Counted from the stretch's first letter, positions 42,642 to 52,637 are shown. The stretch: 64,000 nucleotides of DNA from Chlamydiales bacterium (GCA_030679955.1 JAUXSF010000030.1:1-64000), one strand, 5' to 3'. Notes: generated from the letters alone by a model not told the origin. Numbers and translations: made by a program.

Positions 42642-45600
42642 TTAACCATCGACGTAGATGAATTCTTCACGCGCAAGCTTATGATAATGATCGGCTTGCG
42701 ATCTCTGCCCCGCACAATGGTAGTACAGACTCAGCTGTCTATATAACTGACGTCTCTCCCACATAAAAGCCTTGCTTAGCCAGCGATCATTATCAGTGAT
42801 CTTACCGGTGAGGAAATGCCCCAACAACGACCACGAACGTGGATAGGGGGCATCTAGGAGGCCTGAAAAGTGCACTTCGCTAAGTAGTTGACCTTCAGTG
42901 GTTTGCAAGAAACAGCCGTACAGGAAGTATAAAGGCGTATTTTCATTCGTTAGCTCAGCAACAGAATAGGTATGTAGCAGCTGTCCAGCCGCGGCAAGGT
43001 TGCCGTGCAGCAACTCCGCCCAAATGTGATAAGCATTGACGAGAAGCCTATCCTCGCTGATGAGTTGCAGTTCATACAGCTTATCCGCCAACTCGCTAGC
43101 CAGCTCTGGAGTCCCCAAAGCCAGAGCTTCTTCCATCAGATGCAGAGCGATGCGTATTTCTGCTCTGCGCAAGGACATTTTATCTAGCGTTAAAAAGCGG
43201 CCAATACCATCTGAAATAGAATGCTCATGGGATAATACGGCGATATCTAGAAGATCGAGGGTATCACAAATGGCTTCTAGTTTATCTTTAGGTAATTCCA
43301 TACGCATTTGGTGGATTCTCTTCTCCACCAGCTTCCAACAGCCCATTTCCAGCAAAGCGTAAAGAGCGTTGCCAACACAGTTTGTGTCGGGAATGGGGTC
43401 TTCCAGCATTTCTTCTAGCACTTCGATTTCGGCAAAAGGCTTGGCCAACCAAAAGGCTAGCGTGATGGCGAAGTAGCGGTTTTTGGTATCCTCGCAAGGA
43501 TGTCCGGCAGGGCAAGGCTCAAAGAAGGGCAGCGGCTCCCAGTGTCCTTGCAAGTTTTCGAAGAGCTTTTGCGCATTGGCTTGCAGCGCAACGTCCGGCA
43601 AATGCCTTAGGACTAGCAGGGCGAAGTTGTAAGTTGCTTTGCGGTGTTTACGCGAACACTCATGCATGCGGTGTGCGATATGCTCCTGAATCACATGCAA
43701 TAAAGGATGCTGTGGGTAGCGCCTGAGTGCTAACTCAAAGCACTTCAGCTCTTCTTCGTAGTCTCCTTGAGCTTGATAGACGATAGCCTTGCCTAAGTAT
43801 TCTAAAGGAGCTCCGGGAGTCGAGTGGAGTTTGGCAAATTCATCAAGAGCCAGCTCATAAAACTCTGTTGCTTCGGTAACATCTTGGCTTTGCTTAGCGA
43901 GTTCCATCAGCGTGACTCCAGCGCGGAATATTGCCTCCCGCCCTTCGGCACGTCCTGGGAAGCTGTAAGCAATACGTCGGTATTCGATGAGTGCTGTGTG
44001 GTAGTCTTTGTGGGCCAAGAAAGAATCTGGAACAGCCAAGCAGTTAACCATCAAGCTTTGGCTACCACCAGAAACCTTAAAGTCGCTGATGGTGTAATCG
44101 ACATCGCGGCTGAGAAGTCCCACGTGCGTACCCGCCAGCGGCAGATGGCTAACAAAGGCTAGCTGTAGCTGATCGTTAATGTAGAAGTGGATGTTGTTCT
44201 CCACCTTTTCAATGCGAATCTGGTAGCTTTTGCCTGCCTGTAGGTACGTGTCAGCCGCGCGCATGACTTCTACGTTGGAAGAGAGCAGTTTCGTGTCTCT
44301 GAAGGTCTCAGAACCTAACCAAAGGCAGTAACCATCAATTAAATGCATGCGCTCTGGTGGTTCAGGAACGTTCATCAGAAAGCCTAATCCACAGGAATCA
44401 TGGCCTAGCGTTACTGTCGCTTCCAAGCGTAGGTTTTGTGGGAATGACGATCGTGAGATCATCAGACTGAACCAGTCTGAGAAGTCGGTGAAGCGGGTGA
44501 TTTCCACATGTTCGGCGATGAGGACGTTCTCTTGAAACTCCCAGTCGTCTTTTTTGCTAATGTCGAGCTTAGCGAGCTTTATCCACTCAGGGCGACCTTC
44601 CAGGTAGATTTCCAAATCATGGATAAATTCTTCTACCGTTTTGTAGCGCAACTCAGGCGTGGGTTCTAAGCTCTTGCGGCATACTGCTGATAGAGCTGGA
44701 GGAACCTCGCGGTAAGGCGCCACTTCAGAGGGCTCTAAGAACTCCTCTTTATGCATATTCTGACGGAACTCCTTCAACGTTTCACGTCGGAACGGCAGAT
44801 GCAGCGTCAGAAGCTGATAGAGGGTAACGCCCAAGGCATAAATATCAGTCTGGACAGTAGCAGGATTGCCCATAGCCCTCTCAGGGGACATATAGGTAAT
44901 AGTCCCTACAACCTTGCCGATATTGGTCAGGTGCCGCAACGAATGCGTTTCGCTGGAAGACTGAGTCGCACGTATCTCTTCAGGGTCGTCAGGGCTCTCT
45001 ATTAGCTTTGCCAAGCCCCAATCGAGGATCATCACTTCGCCATAGCGTCCGATCATCACATTTTCAGGCTTCAGGTCGCGATGCAACACACCCTTCGCGT
45101 GCGCATAGGCTACTGCCTGGCATACCGTGATGAAGATGCGTATCAGCGCAGGAATAGATCCGCCAAGGTGGTGCAGAGGGGCTCCGCGCTTCTCCTGCTG
45201 ACGTGTTGTGCGCAGGATTTGCTTTAGAGTCTCTCCCTCAACATAAGGCATTGTGTAATAGAGGAGCTCGTCGCTAGCATGAATCGCGTAAATAGGAATA
45301 ACTGCAGGGTGCATCAACTGGCTGGTGATGCGAGCTTCCTTCAGGAAGCGATTGTGTAGGAGCTGACGTTCGTTAAGGTCTTCTCTGATACGTTTTAAAG
45401 CAATGCGTCGTCCGCAAGTAGTATCGTAGGCAAGGAAAACCTCGCCCATGCCACCCTTGCCGATACTGGATAGGATTTGGTAAGGGCCAATAGAAAACTG
45501 AACCTGTTCCTTACCAGGAATATGCCCTTGAACCAGCGAGATCTGATTGCCGAATTGTGTGTTACTTGTGTTGTTGTTGGAGCTGCCAGAGATCGAGATA

Positions 45601-45749
45601 GTTTTGTCTATTGTCATGCCAATAGAGGCTCCACAGTACAAGCAGAAGCTGATTGCGCGTCCGTCCTCCGCAGCAAGAGGTAGCCTAGCATGACATGATG
45701 GGCATACCAACGGTAGGGGCGAAGGTTGATCCGACGCAGATTCTTTCAT
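42642..45749 (-). CDS. pknD: Serine/threonine protein kinase PknD (chlamydial type)
   Basis: A 1035-residue kinase. The N-terminal zinc ribbon has Cys16, 19, 36 and 39. The kinase domain runs from about 88 to 370: Gly loop GKGGMG (97-102), Lys119, catalytic HRDLKPEN (223-230) and metal-binding DWG (243-245) instead of DFG. The regions that follow are a beta-rich, ligand-binding-like domain (about 390-565) and a long TPR-like helical tail. Chlamydial PknD has the same overall plan and lies near valS; it is here three genes away. Complete. Substrates unknown; in pathogenic chlamydiae it acts on a type III secretion component. Confidence 0.9.
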   Translation of the reverse strand: MKESASDQPSPLPLVCPSCHARLPLAAEDGRAISFCLYCGASIGMTIDKTISISGSSNNNTSNTQFGNQISLVQGHIPGKEQVQFSIGPYQILSSIGKGGMGEVFLAYDTTCGRRIALKRIREDLNERQLLHNRFLKEARITSQLMHPAVIPIYAIHASDELLYYTMPYVEGETLKQILRTTRQQEKRGAPLHHLGGSIPALIRIFITVCQAVAYAHAKGVLHRDLKPENVMIGRYGEVMILDWGLAKLIESPDDPEEIRATQSSSETHSLRHLTNIGKVVGTITYMSPERAMGNPATVQTDIYALGVTLYQLLTLHLPFRRETLKEFRQNMHKEEFLEPSEVAPYREVPPALSAVCRKSLEPTPELRYKTVEEFIHDLEIYLEGRPEWIKLAKLDISKKDDWEFQENVLIAEHVEITRFTDFSDWFSLMISRSSFPQNLRLEATVTLGHDSCGLGFLMNVPEPPERMHLIDGYCLWLGSETFRDTKLLSSNVEVMRAADTYLQAGKSYQIRIEKVENNIHFYINDQLQLAFVSHLPLAGTHVGLLSRDVDYTISDFKVSGGSQSLMVNCLAVPDSFLAHKDYHTALIEYRRIAYSFPGRAEGREAIFRAGVTLMELAKQSQDVTEATEFYELALDEFAKLHSTPGAPLEYLGKAIVYQAQGDYEEELKCFELALRRYPQHPLLHVIQEHIAHRMHECSRKHRKATYNFALLVLRHLPDVALQANAQKLFENLQGHWEPLPFFEPCPAGHPCEDTKNRYFAITLAFWLAKPFAEIEVLEEMLEDPIPDTNCVGNALYALLEMGCWKLVEKRIHQMRMELPKDKLEAICDTLDLLDIAVLSHEHSISDGIGRFLTLDKMSLRRAEIRIALHLMEEALALGTPELASELADKLYELQLISEDRLLVNAYHIWAELLHGNLAAAGQLLHTYSVAELTNENTPLYFLYGCFLQTTEGQLLSEVHFSGLLDAPYPRSWSLLGHFLTGKITDNDRWLSKAFMWERRQLYRQLSLYYHCAGQRSQADHYHKLAREEFIYVDG

Positions 45750-45888
45750 TGCAACTCGTGAAGTTCGATAAAACCGCTAAATTATTTATGACTGTCCATA
45801 TAAAGTGAAGAATATTTATCGAATTTCAGCTTGCCGACATGCAACCATTTCGTCAAGGTAGGATTTTGGGGATTTTTTTTGGAATTTT

Positions 45889-46272
45889 TACCACAGAGGC
45901 ACAGAGACACAGAGAGGAACGAGAGGGGGAACAGAGAGGAACGGGAGAGAGAGTTTGTTTCAAAATGACCTGAGATCTGCTTTCAGGCCCGAAGGATCGA
46001 TGAGGATTTTTATCGCAAAGGCGCAAAGACACAGAGGGGAACCGAGGAGGTCTGGTTTTAAAATGGCCTGAGATCTGTCCTGAGGCCCGAAGGGTCGCCA
46101 TGATACAGCCCAGGTCGAAGGACGAGCGTCAGCGAGGACGAGAGGCCTGGGCTGTATCATGGCGACCCTTCGGGCCTCAGGAAAGGTTTCAGGTCATTTT
46201 AAACCAAATCCCTCTCCCGTTCCCCTCTGTTCTCCCTCTCGTTCCTCTCTGTGTCTCTGTGCCTCTGTGGTA
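45889..46272. repeat. 384-bp nested inverted repeat
   Basis: Outer arms TACCACAGAGGCACAGAGAC (45889 onward) and its reverse complement (ending 46272) hold 8-9-base CACAGAG units. Inside are two copies of a CTGAGATCTG...GGCCCGAAGG block and a copy of the GCAAAGGCGCAAAGACACAG repeat (46015-46034). The centre is a separate perfect palindrome (46079-46181). No coding capacity. It occupies most of the 620-base gap between pknD and the coiled-coil gene. Confidence 0.85.
46079..46181. repeat. Perfect 36-bp inverted repeat around a 31-base loop
   Basis: Arms 46079-46114 (starts CCTGAGGCCCGAAGGGTCGC) and 46146-46181 are exact reverse complements. The loop contains direct repeats of GGACGAG. Such exact arms indicate a young or maintained structure. 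Confidence 0.9.
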
Positions 46273-46311
46273 AAAAAAATCCCACCGACTTTTAGGCCTT
46301 AGAAACGACAT

Positions 46312-46345
46312 AAAAAAAATGCCAGGCAATGGCTGCCTGGCATTT
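46312..46345 (-). terminator. Rho-independent terminator of the coiled-coil gene
   Basis: On the minus strand, AAATGCCAGGCA pairs with TGCCTGGCATTT and is followed by a run of T. It lies 25 bases after the stop of the gene at 46370. Confidence 0.85.
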
Positions 46346-46369
46346 ATCATTTCTGCGAGTTAGTCAGGC

Positions 46370-49300
46370 TTAGGCTGACTCTTCCTTCGTAATGCCAGTT
46401 GCGTCACCATTCAACCGAGCTTGCATCTCAGCAAGCTGTCTCAGTAGCTCCGCATTTTGATCCTTAAGTTGCGCATTTTCGACTTTAAGCTCGGCATTTT
46501 CAGCACGCTGCTCTCTGTCTATTTTTGCATAATGCTGCATTTCATTGGCTTGGTCTTTCACTACTTTTTCTACGAACTGTAGCGATTCCTTCAGCTCACC
46601 GTTTTCCTGAACCAACTGCAGTCCCATTTGGCCAGCTTCATGCAGCTGTTCTTGCATTTTAACTAAGGAATTTGCATGTGCCTGCTTGTGAGCCTCATGG
46701 ACGGCTTTATTCACACTTGCTTGATGCTTCAGCTCATCAACTTGCTTTTTAAGAACACCAGCTTCCAATTGCTGTACAGCTTCCAGTTGATTGTTAACAG
46801 ATTCTAACTCACCCTGTAGTTGGCTTATCTGTTGTTTCAACTGCTCCGCGTTTTGCTCATGCCTTCTGTTGAGTTCCTGCGTGAATACTTCAATCTTTGC
46901 TTGGTTTTCCTTATGCTTCTCTACTTCCGTTAACAGCTCATCGCGTTCATATTTTACTGTGCCAAAGGTTGCCATTTCCTGTGGGGAAAAAGTCTCCTTT
47001 GATTGGTACAGGCCCTCTAGAGTCTTTTCAAAAAGCTGTTGATGTTCATCAGCAATTCGCAGTTTTTCTTCTAGCACCGCTATTTCCGTGCGCAGTGTTT
47101 TAACGTCTTCTAGAGCTTGATCCCTGCTTAGCACGGCCGCTTGTTTGGTCTGGATTGTCGCCTCAATTAATTGTCCTTCCGATTCGCTAGTCTCCCTCAT
47201 TTGGAGAATTTCTGAGTTCAGACGCTCGACGTATTTTTGTGCGTCACCATGCTGACGCTTTAGATCGTTATATTTTTGCGACAGTTCAAGCAGCGCAGAT
47301 TCGTCTTCTTTTGCTTTCAACGTGCGAGGAGACGTCGTTTTTGGTGTAGCGTCCTGCAATTTGCTAAGCTCTAACGTCTTAGCGTGCAACTCTTTTTCCA
47401 ATTCAGTAGCGCGGTCGGTTACCTTCTTCTTTTCTCTGCGAAGGTGGTTTAACTTCTCGGTAAGCTGTGTATTGGTCGCTTCGACATCTTTCAAGAAGTC
47501 AAGTTCCATTTTGACGTCTGTAAGAGCCTTTTCTTGTTTGGTTATGAGTTTGTTTGCATTTGTTAGCAGTTGCTGGGCTTCAATATATGCCTTCTCCGAT
47601 GCTTCAAAAGTTTTCAGAGATACTGTCTTATCCGCACCATTTAGGGAGTTCGAACTACCTAGGGATGATTCTAAGGTCCTTTGGTTGCTTTCAATAAACG
47701 AATCCAAATCATTTACAAGTTCTGGAATACCCTCAATGGTGGATAGGTCGATTAGCAAACTAGTCTCACCCAACATGGAATCTTCGTCTAGCAAATCTTC
47801 GTCTAGCGATTTAATCTCACCAAACATGGAACCTTTGGCTAGAGTATTAATCCACGAATGCAGCTGTTTTTTAAGTCCAAGCAATTGTTGCTCGTGTTTC
47901 ATTGCAGCCTTCTGAGCTTGTGTCAACTGACCCTCTAGAGAGGCTATCTCAGACGTTGATCTCTCATTTGTGCTTTCAAGCTCTGTTCTTAGGCGCTCTT
48001 GTTCATTTTGAGCCCTCTGCAAATCTGCATTTGTTTGGTCAAGTTGGCGAGAGAAGTTATGCAACTCTGCGTCTTTTGTGCGCAGGTCAGCTTCCTTTTC
48101 CGAGACGCTTCTATTCAGCTTTGAAATATCTATCAGAAGCTGAGCGTTCGCCGTTGAAGCTGCAGCAAAGTTAGCTGCCGCTGACAAGCGGTTTTTTTCA
48201 GATGCTTTCAGCTCCTGTTCTAGCTGCTCAGCAGTCTCTTGCAGCTGATTATGATCTTCTAATAGTTGCTCATATAGTGCATTCAGCTCTAAACCAGCTT
48301 CTTTTATTTCTGCGAGTTCTTTTTCTAGGCGCAGACCTTCACGTACCCGGGAAATATTATCCGCGTCCGCTTGCAGAGTAGCCTTTACCCATGGCTTGCA
48401 ATGAGGCATTGATTTATAGGTCCGTAGCTGTTCTCGCAGTTCAATGTTGTCGACGTGTTCCGAATCGCCATTGAGAAGTTCTTCAGACAGTTCTCGGTTA
48501 TTGAACTTTGTTATTAGCTCAGCTAGTTCACTTAACTGGGTAAGCTGCTCTTCTAGTTGTTGCGTTTTTTGCTGTTGGTCCGTTGCCGACATTTCTAGCG
48601 TCAGCTCGAGTCCCTCTACTTTCGATTCAGACTCTTTTAACTCAAGCTGCTTGTCAGCTAGCTGCTGTTCTAGCCTTGTGAGTTTTGTAGCAAGTTCTTC
48701 TGATGAACTGTGATGAGCAGTTTGGAGTTCCTCGAAGCGCTGCTGAGCTTGCTGAAGCTCACTTTGGCTTTGTTTTAGTTCAGTATTGGCCACTTCAAGC
48801 TTTTGCTTCACTTGCTCAAGCTCTGCTTCTTTTGTGGTTAGCAACTCGCTCGCTTGGTCATTACGTTGAGTCCCTTCTGTGCGAAGCATCTCTAACTCAC
48901 GCGTTAGTTGCGTTACTTGCTGACGAGTTTCTTCGAGCTCACGTTGTTGCTTTTCTGACTTAATTCCTGTCGATTCAAGCTCAGAAATTTTGGTATTGGC
49001 TTGCTGCAACTGTTTTTCAAGACTTTTTTGGAATCGTCCCATATCGTCCCATTGCTGATGGGTTACCCCGGCCAGAGAACCGATATGTCGATCAAGGCTT
49101 TCTACTTGTTCTTGTTTCTCATTAACCGCTTTTAGGGCGGCTTCTAGCTGTAACTTGACTTCATCGAGTTCTTTTGTATCTCGAAGATCCCGTTGCGCCT
49201 TTTCCAGTGCTTCATTGCTACTTTGAAGACTTGCCGTTGCGATATTTAACTCTTCTTCCTTATCGGCCAATTCTTTACTTTGCTTTTTCACAAGCTCACG

Positions 49301-51070
49301 GAAAGATTCTAGAGTGTCCTTCTCAGATACATTTTGGTTCTGAACTTGGCTTAACTCTTGCTCTTTTTGCTCGAGCTGCGCTCTACTTTCTGCCAATCGC
49401 GTATTAAGTTCAGATAATGAAACTTGTTGCTCTCGGATGGTTGTTTGAAGGGCTTCATTTTCTGTTTGGAGTTCATCGACTCGTTTCTGAGTTTGCTGTA
49501 GGGATACTTTGTTGAATACTTTATTGCTTTCAAGCTCTTGCTCAATGCTCGCCTTCTCTTTCGTTAGTTGAGCGACTTCTTTGCGTGTCCTTTCAAGATT
49601 TGATGCGAGTTGGGCTGGATCTCCAAAAGCTGCCTGAGACCTTGCTTTGCTGTTTAACTTGGTTAGATCTCCTCTAAGCTCCTGAATTTGGCTATTTAAT
49701 TGCTGCTGAACCTGTTGAAGGCCAGAATTAGTGGACATTAACTCGTTGTTTTCTAGAGAAAGCCCCTTTATCTGCCCATGCAAGATGCGAATAGTATTTT
49801 CCTGTTCTCTCATCGAGGCGTGTAGCTGCTCAAGTTGCTGCATAGATTGCTGCAGTGGAGAAAGCTCTTCGTTTATAGGAGCGGGAACCTTTGCTGGTTG
49901 GGCCTCGGCTACCTTAGCCAAAAGTTCCTCTGCCTTTAGCTTTGAAATTAAACCGGCTTTCAACAGCTCCCTAATCTCATGCTCTAGACCAGAAAAATAA
50001 AGGACGGTTTTTAATTCATACTTTTTGAAATCCAGGCGGAGCTGTTCGAGATCCCTTTCCGTCCTAGCCTGAGCCTCTTCAGCTGATCCCCATGAAGAAT
50101 ACTTTGCATGCTCTGGCTTTGCTACTTTAGCATTGTTTAACTGTTGGCGTAATTCTTGGATCGTCTGGAACTGAATTGCGTTTTCCTTTTTCACTTGAAC
50201 AAGTTCATCATGAGTACTTCCTAGTTCACGCTCAATTTCAGTTATTTTTTCATTCAGACGCTCAATCAGACCACTTTGTTTGAAGTCCATACTACGACTT
50301 TGAGTGTCTAAAAGCCTTAATTTCTCTTGTTCAGTACGAAGACTATTTTCAAGTTCTCTAATTCTACCTTGAAGCTGCTGTTCGCTTGCAAATAGAGAAC
50401 GAGGCTGGGCCTCTCTCAGGCGCTCTTGCTGCAGTCGATCTATTTCATGTTTCTGTTCTTCATTCGTAGCTTTTCTTGCGTTTAGTTGTTCGTTTAAGGC
50501 TGCGTGTTGACTGCTGAGCTGGGTTAACCGGATTTGATCCTCTCGGGATAGGCTACCCGAGCTGCTCAGTCGCTTTATGATTTCCAATAGCTCGCCAATT
50601 TGAGCTTCCATCTCAGGTTTGTACAGACCTTCAAAATCTTGTATTTCCCCCCGTAACATGTTGATTATGCGATCCGCATCTATTTGTCGTTGTCTACTGG
50701 TTGGTGTTCGCGTGACGTTCGGAAATACTTCCTGCTGAATTTCCAAAACACATTTAAATGAAAACAGTTGGTCATCTTCTGGATTTAACATTATCTGTTG
50801 AATAACATTATTATCGTGCAGGGCCATAATTGAATCATAGGCTTCTGCTGACTGGAATGTATCGCTAGCAAGTATTGTGCCAGCGTATTGGCCAATGGCT
50901 TTAAAAATATTTATTATACGGTCGATTTGATCCTTTGAGAAATCATGAATCCTACCACTATTTGCGTGATGCATTAATTCTGCGATACGCTGCGCTTCTG
51001 ATAGGCTCTCGGGTTTAACGACTCCCCATGCCTTACTTTTCGTAAAACCATCTGCATTAAATCTGTCCAT
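46370..51070 (-). CDS. Giant coiled-coil protein (1566 aa)
   Basis: Residues 1 to about 165 look globular; almost all the rest is heptad-rich coiled coil with very high Glu, Gln, Leu, Lys and Ser content (for example LEQVKQKLEVANTELKQSQS), like myosin or SMC arms. Around residues 1090-1160 the coil is broken by an acidic segment with a short near-repeat (KSLDEDLLDEDSMLGETSLL). There is no ATPase head, signal peptide or membrane segment. GGAGC lies before the ATG. It may be a scaffold or a secreted host-facing protein; only the structure class is supported. Divergent from the next gene. Confidence 0.85.
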   Translation of the reverse strand: MDRFNADGFTKSKAWGVVKPESLSEAQRIAELMHHANSGRIHDFSKDQIDRIINIFKAIGQYAGTILASDTFQSAEAYDSIMALHDNNVIQQIMLNPEDDQLFSFKCVLEIQQEVFPNVTRTPTSRQRQIDADRIINMLRGEIQDFEGLYKPEMEAQIGELLEIIKRLSSSGSLSREDQIRLTQLSSQHAALNEQLNARKATNEEQKHEIDRLQQERLREAQPRSLFASEQQLQGRIRELENSLRTEQEKLRLLDTQSRSMDFKQSGLIERLNEKITEIERELGSTHDELVQVKKENAIQFQTIQELRQQLNNAKVAKPEHAKYSSWGSAEEAQARTERDLEQLRLDFKKYELKTVLYFSGLEHEIRELLKAGLISKLKAEELLAKVAEAQPAKVPAPINEELSPLQQSMQQLEQLHASMREQENTIRILHGQIKGLSLENNELMSTNSGLQQVQQQLNSQIQELRGDLTKLNSKARSQAAFGDPAQLASNLERTRKEVAQLTKEKASIEQELESNKVFNKVSLQQTQKRVDELQTENEALQTTIREQQVSLSELNTRLAESRAQLEQKEQELSQVQNQNVSEKDTLESFRELVKKQSKELADKEEELNIATASLQSSNEALEKAQRDLRDTKELDEVKLQLEAALKAVNEKQEQVESLDRHIGSLAGVTHQQWDDMGRFQKSLEKQLQQANTKISELESTGIKSEKQQRELEETRQQVTQLTRELEMLRTEGTQRNDQASELLTTKEAELEQVKQKLEVANTELKQSQSELQQAQQRFEELQTAHHSSSEELATKLTRLEQQLADKQLELKESESKVEGLELTLEMSATDQQQKTQQLEEQLTQLSELAELITKFNNRELSEELLNGDSEHVDNIELREQLRTYKSMPHCKPWVKATLQADADNISRVREGLRLEKELAEIKEAGLELNALYEQLLEDHNQLQETAEQLEQELKASEKNRLSAAANFAAASTANAQLLIDISKLNRSVSEKEADLRTKDAELHNFSRQLDQTNADLQRAQNEQERLRTELESTNERSTSEIASLEGQLTQAQKAAMKHEQQLLGLKKQLHSWINTLAKGSMFGEIKSLDEDLLDEDSMLGETSLLIDLSTIEGIPELVNDLDSFIESNQRTLESSLGSSNSLNGADKTVSLKTFEASEKAYIEAQQLLTNANKLITKQEKALTDVKMELDFLKDVEATNTQLTEKLNHLRREKKKVTDRATELEKELHAKTLELSKLQDATPKTTSPRTLKAKEDESALLELSQKYNDLKRQHGDAQKYVERLNSEILQMRETSESEGQLIEATIQTKQAAVLSRDQALEDVKTLRTEIAVLEEKLRIADEHQQLFEKTLEGLYQSKETFSPQEMATFGTVKYERDELLTEVEKHKENQAKIEVFTQELNRRHEQNAEQLKQQISQLQGELESVNNQLEAVQQLEAGVLKKQVDELKHQASVNKAVHEAHKQAHANSLVKMQEQLHEAGQMGLQLVQENGELKESLQFVEKVVKDQANEMQHYAKIDREQRAENAELKVENAQLKDQNAELLRQLAEMQARLNGDATGITKEESA

Positions 51071-51269
51071 GTCAAAAGCTCCAATAAATAATTTTTAAGT
51101 GTTTTAGCTATATATTTTTTATAGCCTACCCTGGAAAGAAAAATTAATAGGTGGTTTTGCCCCAGGGGAAATGTTAAGGCGTAATCTTATCCCAATATTA
51201 TTAATAAAACGTAAAGATCGCATGGGAAGTTTAATAATATGTGTATTGCTGACTTTTAGCTGAAAAGCA

Positions 51270-51299
51270 TTGACTGGAAAGTTACAAACTAGCTATAAT
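51270..51299 (+). promoter_or_regulatory. Promoter of the 51349 gene
   Basis: TTGACT (51270-51275), 18-base spacer, TATAAT (51294-51299), about 50 bases before the ATG. One base from consensus. Confidence 0.7.
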
Positions 51300-51348
51300 C
51301 TTAGCCCAATGTCAATCTATTAGGACTAATACTAAGAAGGAGAAAATC

Positions 51349-52179
51349 ATGGGCGTTAATGCGTCATCAAATATTGGGCTAGATGCCTCTGTGACTCAAG
51401 GGCTTATCAAAAGTATTGGTGAGTTAAACCGCAAAGGAAACTATGCGATGTCCGGAGTCAGTACTCTAGCTCTTCCAGAGTTTGCTGCTTTGGATGGTTT
51501 TAGACATACTGGTAAGGCTTGTGTTGGCATTCCTGCCTCGGTGATCGTGGCCGGAGGACGTTTAGCTGGAATCAATGCGGCTAAAAAATCTGATTACAGT
51601 GTTAGAAAAGAGGCTTTGCATGTGGTGCGAGCGATGGCATATTTTGCTTCGGCTATTGGGCATGCTATCTTGTTGCTATCGTTAGCGAGTTTGATAAAGC
51701 CAACGCTCGGCGAGAAGTTGAACAGTGTCTTGAAGCTAGATGCTTCCTGGGAAAAAGCTTCCAAAGCCCCCGGTTTTATACAACGCTCTGCTGATCAAAT
51801 TGCTAAAGCTTGTATGGGTACAAAGAAATTTGTTAGTTTGGTCGTCTCTAACAAAGATCCTAAATTGACGCGAAAGGTTGTAGGAGCTGGAGTTGGTCTA
51901 GTTGCGTTGCTTGGAGCAGGCGCATGGCTACTGTCAGGGGCTGAAAAGACCAATCAACCTTTGCCGGAACCTGGTAAGTCTGTTACTGAGATCCTTAAAG
52001 ACAACTTGCCATTAGATAATCCTCTGAAAGAAGATACCAAGGCGAATGGATGGATTGAGGCGGCAATTGTGGTCACGGGTTTTGTGTTGTGTGGCGCAAT
52101 TGTCAGGCATATATCTAAAGGTAAGGGGAGTGATTTGGGTAAACTTAGAAGAAAGAAAGCATTTCAGCCTAAAAACTAA
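51349..52179 (+). CDS. Modular membrane protein family, member 3 (276 aa)
   Basis: Shortest member. It has the family core HVVRAMAYFASAIGHAILLL and LNSVLKLDASWEK corresponding to the L-x-L-R-E-x-W block, and two C-terminal membrane helices (about 178-197 and 238-256) joined by an acidic, Pro-rich loop. A short basic tail takes the place of the large C-terminal domain of the other members. AAGGAG precedes the start and the promoter is near consensus. It could be the minimal form of the family. Function unknown. Confidence 0.8.
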   Translation: MGVNASSNIGLDASVTQGLIKSIGELNRKGNYAMSGVSTLALPEFAALDGFRHTGKACVGIPASVIVAGGRLAGINAAKKSDYSVRKEALHVVRAMAYFASAIGHAILLLSLASLIKPTLGEKLNSVLKLDASWEKASKAPGFIQRSADQIAKACMGTKKFVSLVVSNKDPKLTRKVVGAGVGLVALLGAGAWLLSGAEKTNQPLPEPGKSVTEILKDNLPLDNPLKEDTKANGWIEAAIVVTGFVLCGAIVRHISKGKGSDLGKLRRKKAFQPKN

Positions 52180-52228
52180 ATAACTTTCTTGCGCGAGTTC
52201 TGCGCGCAAGGCCAAATTTTGAGTCAAT

Positions 52229-52254
52229 ACTTGCCAGGATTCAACCTGGCAAGT
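52229..52254 (+). terminator. Hairpin after the 51349 gene
   Basis: ACTTGCCAGG-ATTCAA-CCTGGCAAGT, a perfect 10-bp stem 50 bases after the stop codon. The T run after it is weak. Confidence 0.55.
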
Positions 52255-52350
52255 TGCTTTGCATCAGGCTAGTCAACAAATAGTTGTTACACATAACTAA
52301 ATCATTGATTACTAATGGTTTAGTGAGAAATATGGAACTTTCCATGACAC

Positions 52351-52569
52351 GCATGATCGCTGCGCGGAAGGATAGACAGACATACGCATCAACCTAATTA
52401 CGAAAAATTCATCTGGAGCTTATAGACCTTGTGGACGAGAAGACTCGAATTCCGTCGTGGTTACAATTACGAGGCATCTCTTTTGTCCATAAGGTCCATG
52501 AAAAGAATTAATAGCTCCGCAATTAGGTTGATGCGTATGTCTGTCTATGCTGCCGCTTAGCGATCAAGC
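52351..52569. mobile_element. MITE-like element, CATCAACCTAATT family (copy 2)
   Basis: 219 bp with 49-bp near-perfect terminal inverted repeats (52351-52399 and 52521-52569), including GACAGACATACGCATCAACC. The interior has no gene and holds a GTCCATAAGGTCCATG segment of the 9-base GTCC repeat type. Confidence 0.8.
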
Positions 52570-52600
52570 ATATTTGTAAAAATGTTCCTTTTTCCCAGAA

Positions 52601-52637
52601 AAAGGAGGTCAAGTAGCCTTGACCTCCTTTTTTTTTG
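52601..52637. terminator. Strong terminator between convergent genes
   Basis: AAGGAGGTCAAG and CTTGACCTCCTT pair around TAGC; a T9 run follows on the plus strand and an A5 run precedes it, so it can work in both directions. Confidence 0.8.

Noticed and set aside
47322-47915. 197-codon plus-strand frame, Ser/Phe-rich
   Set aside because: It is antisense to the giant coiled-coil gene and arises from the reverse complement of Glu/Lys/Leu codons.
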